From RGIG8497 sp045593265 (lineage in GTDB: Bacteria; Bacillota; Clostridia; RGIG6154), in contig JAZNWH010000047.1 in the NCBI GenBank assembly GCA_045593265.1, positions 1 to 9,934 of the forward strand: 9,934 bases of DNA, given 5' to 3'. A program made the translations under genes and the position numbers. Shown piece by piece: positions 1 to 5,454 of this stretch. Position 1 is the stretch's first letter, and each line of letters begins with the position of its first letter. The notes beneath the pieces are model-generated. The model was given only the letters and a program-made list of their open reading frames with translations. It searched no databases and was not told the DNA's origin.

Positions 1-90
1 TTGGACAAATATTTAGGTGTGATGTGAAGAAACTACGAGGTTAAGCAAAGTTTTGTTTAATGCTCTGTAGAACATTATATCAAAGTTTCG

Positions 91-129
91 TTGTCAAGGT
101 AAGACTGCATAGCAGTTCTACCTTGACAA
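91..129. repeat. long hairpin (inverted repeat) upstream of the tRNA cluster
   Basis: The arms 91-101 (TTGTCAAGGTA) and 119-129 (TACCTTGACAA) are perfect reverse complements of 11 bp. After one A-C mismatch (102/118) the pairing continues for six more pairs, one of them G-U, up to a three-base loop at 109-111. No T-run follows on the plus strand, so it is not a typical intrinsic terminator. It could be the end structure of an upstream transcript outside the window, or a small hairpin element. The function is unknown. Confidence 0.6.
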
Positions 130-222
130 GGTCAAATTGGAGCATAGCTTTTAATTTTTAAAAAATGTTTCATCCACCATTGAAAATTGTACAAAAAACT
201 TTAAATTTTTTTTAAAAAAGTA

Positions 223-251
223 TTGACAATTTTGAATTTGTTTGATATAAT
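223..251 (+). promoter_or_regulatory. sigma-A promoter of the tRNA cluster
   Basis: The -35 TTGACA (223-228) and -10 TATAAT (246-251) both match consensus, with a 17-bp spacer. The TG at 243-244, one base before the -10, makes an extended -10. The start point should fall near 258, about 25 nt before the first tRNA. An A/T-rich run at 195-220 just upstream could act as an UP element, as expected for a stable-RNA promoter. Confidence 0.9.
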
Positions 252-282
252 GTACAAGTCGCTAAGGTGAGTGGCATAAAAT

Positions 283-358
283 GGGAGCATAGCTCAGCTG
301 GGAGAGCATCTGCCTTACAAGCAGAGGGTCATAGGTTCGAGCCCTATTGTTCCCACCA
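283..358 (+). tRNA. tRNA-Val (anticodon UAC)
   Basis: A 76-nt cloverleaf. The acceptor stem 283-289 pairs with 348-354 (one G-U). The anticodon arm has stem 309-313/321-325 and anticodon TAC at 316-318. The T loop contains TTCGAGC, and the CCA end is encoded (356-358). U8 is present, the base thiolated by ThiI. First gene of the five-tRNA transcript. Confidence 0.97.
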
Positions 359-363
359 TTTGT

Positions 364-440
364 GGCCCGGTAGTTCAGTTGGTTAGAACGCCTGCCTGTC
401 ACGCAGGAGGTCGAGAGTTCGAGTCTCTTCCGGGTCGCCA
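364..440 (+). tRNA. tRNA-Asp (anticodon GUC)
   Basis: A 77-nt cloverleaf five bases after tRNA-Val. The acceptor stem 364-370 pairs with 430-436, including G2-U71. The anticodon GTC is at 398-400. The discriminator base is G437, the expected aspartate identity element. CCA is encoded at 438-440. Confidence 0.97.
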
Positions 441-458
441 CACTTACTTTTTCGATGT

Positions 459-534
459 GCCTCTGTAGCTCAGTCGGTAGAGCAAGGGACTGAAAATCCC
501 TGTGTCGGTGGTTCGATTCCACCCGGCGGCACCA
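459..534 (+). tRNA. tRNA-Phe (anticodon GAA), acceptor stem with one mismatch
   Basis: A 76-nt cloverleaf with anticodon GAA at 492-494, loop CTGAAAA, T stem 507-511/519-523 and encoded CCA (532-534). The acceptor stem 459-465 (GCCTCTG) against 524-530 (CGGCGGC) has a U-C mismatch at position 4-69 (T462/C527) and a wobble at 6-67. All other conserved positions (U8, discriminator A531, TTCGATT loop) look normal, so the tRNA is probably functional. Confidence 0.95.
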
Positions 535-537
535 TAT

Positions 538-612
538 GCGGGAGTGGCTCAGTGGTAGAGCGTCACCTTGCCAAGGTGAACGTCGCGAGTTCGAATCTCG
601 TCTTCCGCTCCA
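538..612 (+). tRNA. tRNA-Gly (anticodon GCC)
   Basis: A 75-nt cloverleaf three bases after tRNA-Phe. The acceptor stem 538-544 pairs with 602-608 (one G-U). The anticodon stem 563-567/575-579 carries GCC at 570-572. The discriminator is U609 and CCA is encoded at 610-612. A strong hairpin follows directly. Confidence 0.97.
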
Positions 613-617
613 TAAAT

Positions 618-648
618 ACACAAAAGACGCTTTGCGCGTCTTTTGTGT
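618..648 (+). terminator. terminator-like hairpin between tRNA-Gly and tRNA-Cys
   Basis: A perfect 13-bp inverted repeat (618-630 and 636-648) around the loop TTTGC. Its core GACGC/GCGTC is flanked by AAAA and TTTT, the A-stem-T layout of a bidirectional intrinsic terminator. Only seven bases separate it from tRNA-Cys, and no separate promoter is visible. It is therefore either a partial terminator (read-through needed) or a processing structure. Confidence 0.6.
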
Positions 649-655
649 CATATAA

Positions 656-730
656 GGTGCCATTGCCAAGTGGTAAGGCCACAGTCTGCAAAACTGTTAT
701 TCCCCAGTTCAAATCTGGGTGGCACCTCCA
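656..730 (+). tRNA. tRNA-Cys (anticodon GCA)
   Basis: A 75-nt cloverleaf. The acceptor stem 656-662 (GGTGCCA) is fully paired with 720-726. The anticodon GCA is at 688-690 in loop CTGCAAA. The discriminator is U727, the cysteine identity base, and CCA is encoded at 728-730. It lies after the internal hairpin, so its level may differ from that of the four upstream tRNAs. Confidence 0.97.
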
Positions 731-731
731 T

Positions 732-778
732 AAAAACAGAACGATTTAGATGCCATATCTAGAATGTTCTGTTTTTTT
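732..778. terminator. bidirectional terminator of the tRNA cluster and the AraC-type gene
   Basis: CAGAAC (737-742) pairs with GTTCTG (766-771). An A-run precedes the stem and seven Ts (772-778) follow it. An inner helix TAGAT/ATCTA (747-751/757-761) extends the structure. On the minus strand the stem is followed by five Ts, so it can also stop transcription arriving from the convergent regulator that ends at 817. Confidence 0.85.
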
Positions 779-816
779 CATTAATAATTTTATGTTTTAC
801 TTTGCCAAGCCTTTTT

Positions 817-1308
817 CTATTGTGATGGTGTTTGAGAGAAATGCTTTTTAAAGCATCGGCAAAACGTGTTAAGAGAATTATATCCAGATTCATAGGCTAT
901 TTCAGTAAGAGATTTTTCAGTTGTGCGTATCTGAAAAGCAGCATATTCAGAGCGTACAGAATTTAAGTATGTTCTGAATGGAATTTTAAGTCGATTACAA
1001 AAGAGATGTGTTATGTATGAACGATGATACCCAAAAGCTTTACAAATGTGGTTGATGGTTAGATTTTTTTTGAAATTTGCATCTATATAAGCAACGATTT
1101 TTGACGGCAATTCTAAATTTTTATATGTTGGTGTCAGTTCAAGAACGCTCATTAAGTCAGAAAGTATGATATAAGTCCATCCAATCAGTTCGATATCATT
1201 AATTTGTGTTGTTATTTTTCGAAAGGCAAGGGTTGTATCTTCTGAAATCAAGTTTGCTTCGATAAATGGATTTTGGGGATATTTTGTAATAATATCCGGT
1301 AGGTTCAC
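817..1308 (-). CDS. AraC-family regulator, C-terminal DNA-binding part (split gene)
   Basis: This 163-residue frame carries the linker and the double helix-turn-helix of an AraC/XylS-type activator. The first HTH lies at about residues 83-102 (ICKAFGYHRSYITHLF) and the second at about 134-153 (LTEIAYESGYNSLNTFCRCF), ending in the family tail FSQTPSQ. It opens with a GTG that overlaps the TGA of the preceding frame (GTGA). No SD sequence precedes that GTG. The first residues (NLPDIITKYPQNPFI) continue exactly where the sensor half stops, as in whole AraC proteins of about 260 residues. I infer that both frames are one gene with a one-base shift near 1305-1309. Independent translation by coupling is the alternative. 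The likely target is the divergent GH3 gene. Confidence 0.8.
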   Translation of the reverse strand: MNLPDIITKYPQNPFIEANLISEDTTLAFRKITTQINDIELIGWTYIILSDLMSVLELTPTYKNLELPSKIVAYIDANFKKNLTINHICKAFGYHRSYITHLFCNRLKIPFRTYLNSVRSEYAAFQIRTTEKSLTEIAYESGYNSLNTFCRCFKKHFSQTPSQ

Positions 1309-1583
1309 GCTAATAATTTGGTGTTACAAATGATTGCTACAACTTCTATAGGTTCGTCGCATAATGAGTCATATTCTATATATTCATGAACAGTATTTGG
1401 GAAAATTACAATAGCATCCCCTTTTTCTAAGGTATAAATTTTTTTACCTATTTTAATGTTTTGCTTTCCCAAAAGACAAAATGATATTTCCAGATAGTTG
1501 TGAAAATGAGAAGGAAAGTTGTATGTTCTTCTTTCATATGATATAAAAATATTTTTTGAGTTTTTTTCAAAATAAGGATACAT
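1305..1583 (-). CDS. AraC-family regulator, N-terminal cupin sensor part (split gene)
   Basis: This 92-residue frame is the effector-binding cupin half of an AraC-type regulator. It shows the cupin pattern HFHNYLEI (His26, His28, Glu32) and a later FPNTVHEY (His66), then the strand EVVAIICNTKLL, where it stops at TGA. I chose the ATG at 1583 because GGGAGG (1591-1596 on the complementary strand) lies seven bases before it. A GTG at 1598 sits inside that SD and is too early. The 92 residues here plus 163 in the next frame equal one normal AraC protein, so the gene looks frameshifted. Sugar sensing is inferred only from the divergent glycosidase. Confidence 0.8.
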   Translation of the reverse strand: MYPYFEKNSKNIFISYERRTYNFPSHFHNYLEISFCLLGKQNIKIGKKIYTLEKGDAIVIFPNTVHEYIEYDSLCDEPIEVVAIICNTKLLA

Positions 1584-1590
1584 TATAATT

Positions 1591-1600
1591 CCTCCCACCC
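1591..1600 (-). promoter_or_regulatory. SD site that decides the start of the AraC-type gene
   Basis: On the minus strand this reads GGGTGGGAGG. GGGAGG ends seven bases before the ATG at 1583, a normal distance, and so rules out the GTG at 1598, which overlaps the site. Confidence 0.8.
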
Positions 1601-1612
1601 TTTCAATAAGAA

Positions 1613-1642
1613 ATTATATCATAAATGAATGTGTAATTGCAA
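1613..1642 (-). promoter_or_regulatory. promoter of the AraC-type gene
   Basis: On the minus strand, -35 TTGCAA (1637-1642) and -10 TATAAT (1613-1618) are separated by 18 bp. A TG one base before the -10 makes it an extended -10. It lies 40-70 bp from the divergent GH3 promoter, a common arrangement for a regulator and its target. Confidence 0.65.
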
Positions 1643-1682
1643 CTATATAGCACATTTTGGTGAATATTTTGTATCATTATGG

Positions 1683-1711
1683 TTTGTAACAGATTCTCTG
1701 TGTGATATAAT
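1683..1711 (+). promoter_or_regulatory. promoter of the GH3 gene
   Basis: The -10 TATAAT (1706-1711) is preceded by TG at 1703-1704 (extended -10). The -35 TTTGTA (1683-1688) is weak, at a 17-bp spacing. A poor -35 beside a divergent AraC-type gene suits an activator-dependent promoter. AGGAG at 1719-1723 serves as the SD for the ATG at 1735. Confidence 0.7.
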
Positions 1712-1734
1712 GAAGAAAAGGAGTGATTTAAGAT

Positions 1735-4041
1735 ATGGAAAAGTGGGCGAGGATTAATTATCAACCGTGTCTGCCTTTGGGAGCTAACAACTCAAGAATA
1801 ACAGGGTGTGAAAAACATATACAACTTTCAAGAGAGGCTGCGTGCGAGGGAATAGTACTGCTAAAAAACAATGATAATATATTGCCTCTCAAAAAGGGTA
1901 CTAAGATAGCAATATTTGGGAAAGCCCAGATAGACTATGTTAAAGGCGGTGGAGGCTCAGGAGATGTGCATTGCGAATATGTGCGTAATATTTACGAAGG
2001 ATTAAAACTGAAAGACACTGTAGAAGTATTTGATGAACTATCACTTTATTACAAGGGTTGTGTTGAAAAAGCGTATAAAATGGGCGAAACTGTAGAACAA
2101 CTTACAGAGTCGGATATTCCGGAAGGTCTTATTGTGGCAGCGACAGAATTTGCCGATACGGCAATTATTACTATAAATCGTTATTCGAAAGAAGGTTGGG
2201 ACCGAAAAGGAGACGGTTCAGATCCATACTTTGAGCTTAGTGTTCAGGAAAAAAATATGGTAAATACCGTATGTGATAATTTTGATAAAGTTATTGTTCT
2301 TTTGAATACGGGCGCTATGATAGATACTTCGTGGTTTGCAAACAATGACAAAATCGGCGCTGCTATTATGATTTGGCAGGGTGGTATGGAAGGCGGACTT
2401 GCTACTGCCGATATTTTGGTGGGCGATGTAACCCCATCGGGCAAACTGGTGGACACCTGTGCAATTTCTTTGTCTGATTATCCGTCATCGTCAGGTTTTC
2501 ACGAATCTGACGATTATGTGAAATATACCGAAGATATTTTTGTAGGATATAGATATTTTGAAACTATTCCGGGAATGAAAGAGCAAGTTGTATATCCGTT
2601 TGGATATGGACTCTCATATACAGAATTTGAAATCAAGAACACGATAGCACAAACATACGGCGACAAAATTCTGGTGGGTGTAGATGTTAAAAACATCGGA
2701 GAATTCTGCGGCAAAGAGGTTGTGCAGGTCTACTACAGTGCTCCTGTTGATAAAATTACAAAGCCTGCCCGTGAGCTATGTGCTTTTGAAAAAACAAAGC
2801 TGCTTGCACCCGGCGAAAGTGAAATGCTTCTAATGAGCTTTAATATTAATGATATGGCATCTTATGATGATATGGGTGATATAGAAAAATCTGCTTATGT
2901 AATGGAAAAAGGTGAATACAAAATATTTGTAGGCACAAATGTTCGTGATGCAAAAGAACTTGAATATAAATATGTGCTTGAAGAAAATAAGATTTGCCAA
3001 AAGCTTACAGAATATTGTAAACCGACAAGGCTTGGCAAAAGGCTGACTGCAACAGGTGAATTTACCGAGGTGCCTGATGAAGTGTATACTCCAAAAACTT
3101 TTGAGTGTACATATGAATGTGATATGAAAATTCCTGCTGAAGGAGAGAATAAAAAACAACTTACAGATGTAGTAAATGGCGAAATTTCTCTTGATGAATT
3201 TATTGCACAGTTAACTGATGAGGAAATGTTAGGCTTATTGGTTGGACAGAAAAACACAGGTGTTGCCAATACCGACGGTATGGGAAATCTGCCTGAATAC
3301 GGTATTCCGTCTCCAATGACCGTGGACGGTCCGGCTGGAGTTCGCATACATCCAAATACAGGAATAAGAACAACGGCATTTCCGGTAGCAACAATGCTTG
3401 CCTGTACCTGGAACTTAGATATTCTTGAAAGAGTAGGTGTGGCTGGGGCATTGGAGACTAAGGAAAACAACTTGTCGATGTGGCTTACACCGGCACTTAA
3501 TATTCATCGTAGTCCGCTGTGCGGAAGAAACTTTGAATACTATTCTGAAGATCCGTTTGTATCAGGCAAAATGGCTGCTGCAATGGTAAAAGGCATCCAG
3601 TCACAAAGAATTGTCGCAACACCAAAGCATTTTGCGTGCAACAATAAAGAAACTAATCGCAATGAATCAAATTCAATTTTATCTGAAAGAGCACTGCGCG
3701 AGATTTACCTTAAAGGGTTTGAGATTTGTGTTAAGGAAAGCGACCCCAAACTTATCATGACGGCATATAACATTGTTAACAATGTTCATGCATCTGAAAA
3801 TGCAGAATTAATTACCGGAATTTTAAGAAACGAGTGGGGATATAAAGGGCTTGTAACAACGGACTGGTGGAACACTGCTGAAAAAAGTGCCGAAGTTAAA
3901 GCAGGAAATGATATCCGTATGCCTTCTTCTGCAAATGACGGTAAACAAAGATATTTAGATACAATTTCAGTTAAAAACACCAGAAATGAACTTGCAATAT
4001 GTGTAAAGAGATTACTTGAAATGATTTTGTGGCTCGAATAG
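1735..4041 (+). CDS. GH3-family beta-glycosidase with permuted domain order
   Basis: A 768-residue glycoside hydrolase of family 3, which cleaves beta-linked sugars (beta-glucosidase or beta-xylosidase type) with retention. The usual order is reversed. The alpha/beta sandwich comes first (about 30-300; LLKNNDNILPL at 42-52, SKEGWDR at 151-157 with E153 the likely acid/base, FGYGLSYT at 289-296). A fibronectin-III-like domain follows (about 310-415; VVQVYYS), and the TIM barrel is last (about 485-768; DGPAGVR, CGRNFEYYSEDP, KHF, and TTDWW with D710 the likely nucleophile). This permutation is known from Ruminococcus albus and Butyrivibrio enzymes. There is no signal peptide, so it probably acts in the cytoplasm on imported oligosaccharides or glycosides. 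No transporter is adjacent. The start has an SD 11 bases upstream. The gene looks GC-richer than those at 4326-8604. The exact substrate cannot be told from sequence. Confidence 0.93.
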   Translation: MEKWARINYQPCLPLGANNSRITGCEKHIQLSREAACEGIVLLKNNDNILPLKKGTKIAIFGKAQIDYVKGGGGSGDVHCEYVRNIYEGLKLKDTVEVFDELSLYYKGCVEKAYKMGETVEQLTESDIPEGLIVAATEFADTAIITINRYSKEGWDRKGDGSDPYFELSVQEKNMVNTVCDNFDKVIVLLNTGAMIDTSWFANNDKIGAAIMIWQGGMEGGLATADILVGDVTPSGKLVDTCAISLSDYPSSSGFHESDDYVKYTEDIFVGYRYFETIPGMKEQVVYPFGYGLSYTEFEIKNTIAQTYGDKILVGVDVKNIGEFCGKEVVQVYYSAPVDKITKPARELCAFEKTKLLAPGESEMLLMSFNINDMASYDDMGDIEKSAYVMEKGEYKIFVGTNVRDAKELEYKYVLEENKICQKLTEYCKPTRLGKRLTATGEFTEVPDEVYTPKTFECTYECDMKIPAEGENKKQLTDVVNGEISLDEFIAQLTDEEMLGLLVGQKNTGVANTDGMGNLPEYGIPSPMTVDGPAGVRIHPNTGIRTTAFPVATMLACTWNLDILERVGVAGALETKENNLSMWLTPALNIHRSPLCGRNFEYYSEDPFVSGKMAAAMVKGIQSQRIVATPKHFACNNKETNRNESNSILSERALREIYLKGFEICVKESDPKLIMTAYNIVNNVHASENAELITGILRNEWGYKGLVTTDWWNTAEKSAEVKAGNDIRMPSSANDGKQRYLDTISVKNTRNELAICVKRLLEMILWLE

Positions 4042-4086
4042 AATATAATAAAAGTACATCTAAATATTCAGCTCTTCCAATCATTT

Positions 4087-4126
4087 AAACCCTTTTATAG
4101 CTTGAAACGAAGCTTTAGAAGGGTTT
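4087..4126 (+). terminator. hairpin terminator after the GH3 gene
   Basis: Arms 4087-4103 and 4110-4126 form a 17-bp stem with one T-T mismatch and one G-U pair around the loop GAAACG. The stem ends AAACCC/GGGTTT and continues into a T-rich tract. It begins 45 bases after the GH3 stop. Confidence 0.8.
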
Positions 4127-4280
4127 ATATTATTTAATATTTATTCATTTGTTTTTTTAAAAGTGCGTTGTTTTATCTATCTTTTCAAAATTATGATTTT
4201 GAAAACTATAAATTTATAAAATTATCATCTATTTAATAAAATTATTCTTTACATAATTACATCTATTTCATCTTATTTAC

Positions 4281-4309
4281 TTGAAAAAAATACCTATTTA
4301 TAGTATAAT
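4281..4309 (+). promoter_or_regulatory. promoter of the desulfurase-thiI-pncC-cyclophilin-galE operon
   Basis: -35 TTGAAA (4281-4286) and -10 TATAAT (4304-4309) with a 17-bp spacer. The start point is expected near 4316, only about ten bases before the TTG start, so the leader should be very short. The rest of the 4127-4280 intergenic region is AT-rich. I see no riboswitch (no TPP or T-box pattern). Confidence 0.8.
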
Positions 4310-4314
4310 TATAT

Positions 4315-4321
4315 AGGTGAT
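4315..4321 (+). promoter_or_regulatory. SD site that selects the TTG start of the cysteine desulfurase
   Basis: AGGTGAT can pair fully with the 3' end of 16S rRNA and lies four bases before TTG 4326. It overlaps the alternative GTG at 4317, which has no SD of its own and would sit at the predicted transcript 5' end. Confidence 0.7.
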
Positions 4322-4325
4322 ATTT

Positions 4326-5453
4326 TTGAAAACAATTTATTTTGATAATTCGGCCACTACCAAAATACACAGTGAAGCATTAGAGAAATATATCGAAATT
4401 TCTAAAAATATGTATGAAAATTCTGCTGCTCTTCATTTAGGTGGCATAAATGCAGAACGTGAAATTGAAAAATCAAGAAAAATTATTGCTGATAGTTTTG
4501 GTGCTAAAACAGATGAAATAGTATTCACTTCCGGTGGTACTGAAAGTGATAATATGGCTATATTAGGTGTTGCTTATGCTAATAAGAGAATCGGAAAACA
4601 TATTATTACTTCTTCAATTGAGCATCATGCAGTTTTACACACTTGTCAGCATCTTGAAAACGAAGGTTTTGATGTTACATATATAAAACCTGATAAAAAT
4701 GGTAAAATTGACCCTATAGATGTTAAAAATGCTATTCGTAATGATACTATCTTAGTTTCAATTATGACTGCGAACAACGAAACAGGGGTGTTCCAACCCA
4801 TTAATGAGATTAAAGCTTTATGTGAAAATATAACTCTGCACACAGATGCTGTCCAAGCTTATGGAAAAATTGATATGAGAAAGATCAACGCTGATATAAT
4901 ATCTGTTTCTGCTCATAAAATTCACGGGCCAAAGGGAATAGGTGCTTTATATGTGAAAAAAGGCACTAAAATTAAACCTATTATTTTTGGTGGTAATCAA
5001 GATGGTTTATTGCACTCAGGAACTATGAATACACCTGCAATTTCAGCTTTTGGAGTTGCTGTAAGTATTTTAGAAAATAAATTGTATGAAAATATAGAAT
5101 ATCTTAAGTCATTACGTTCATATATGATTGACAAATTAAAAACTATTGAAAATGTTATGATTAATGGTCAGGATTCTGTTAATGTTATCAGTGTTTCTTT
5201 TAAGGATATAAGAGGCGAAGTGTTACTACATAAGCTTGAATCAGAAAACATTTATGTTTCTACCGGTTCAGCTTGCAATTCAAAGTCTACTGATATAAGT
5301 TATGTTATATCCTCAATGAATGTACCCAATTCTTATGCTCAGGGGACGATACGAATCAGTTTTTCTGAATTTAATACTAAAGAAGAAATCGATTATGCAT
5401 TTGATAAAATTTCTGAGTCTGTTAATTTATTAAGGCGTTTTAAAAGGAGATAA
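4326..5453 (+). CDS. iscS: cysteine desulfurase (IscS/NifS family), partner of ThiI
   Basis: A PLP enzyme of 375 residues that takes sulfur from cysteine and holds it as a persulfide. From the TTG start (MKTIYFDNSATT, the usual family N-terminus), the signatures are EHHAV (His100), the PLP lysine in SAHKIHGPKG (Lys198), the sulfur-carrying cysteine in STGSACNSKS (Cys317) and TIRISFS near the end (Arg343, substrate carboxylate). The cysteine-loop type is class I (IscS/NifS), not SufS. The usual RSGT reads HSGT here. The next gene, thiI, starts one base after the stop, so this is most likely the dedicated sulfur donor for ThiI (as NifZ is in Bacillus) rather than the general Fe-S enzyme. No iscU, iscR or suf gene is nearby. 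Confidence 0.93.
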   Translation: MKTIYFDNSATTKIHSEALEKYIEISKNMYENSAALHLGGINAEREIEKSRKIIADSFGAKTDEIVFTSGGTESDNMAILGVAYANKRIGKHIITSSIEHHAVLHTCQHLENEGFDVTYIKPDKNGKIDPIDVKNAIRNDTILVSIMTANNETGVFQPINEIKALCENITLHTDAVQAYGKIDMRKINADIISVSAHKIHGPKGIGALYVKKGTKIKPIIFGGNQDGLLHSGTMNTPAISAFGVAVSILENKLYENIEYLKSLRSYMIDKLKTIENVMINGQDSVNVISVSFKDIRGEVLLHKLESENIYVSTGSACNSKSTDISYVISSMNVPNSYAQGTIRISFSEFNTKEEIDYAFDKISESVNLLRRFKRR

Positions 5454-5454
5454 A

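Noticed and set aside
283..730. tRNA genes as a phage attachment site for the tyrosine recombinase
   Set aside because: I saw no repeat of any tRNA 3' end elsewhere in the window, no phage genes, and the recombinase has the short XerC/D form without an Arm-binding domain.
262..749. Open frames on both strands over the tRNA genes, with peptides such as RVESNHRHRDFQSLALPTELQ
   Set aside because: These are translations of or opposite to tRNA genes, a well-known database artefact; the five cloverleaves explain the sequence.
1305..1308. Programmed -1 frameshifting in the AraC-type gene
   Set aside because: The bases before the stop (AAATTATTAGCG) do not form a classic X-XXY-YYZ slippery site in the right frame, and no strong downstream structure was evident; a plain indel is simpler.
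2244..3470. Several minus-strand open frames of 66-191 codons
   Set aside because: They lie opposite the GH3 catalytic gene, show no family motifs, and have no convincing SD or promoter.
4042..4316. TPP riboswitch or T-box before the sulfur-relay operon
   Set aside because: No thi-box or T-box core is visible, and the predicted start point near 4316 leaves no room for a leader RNA.
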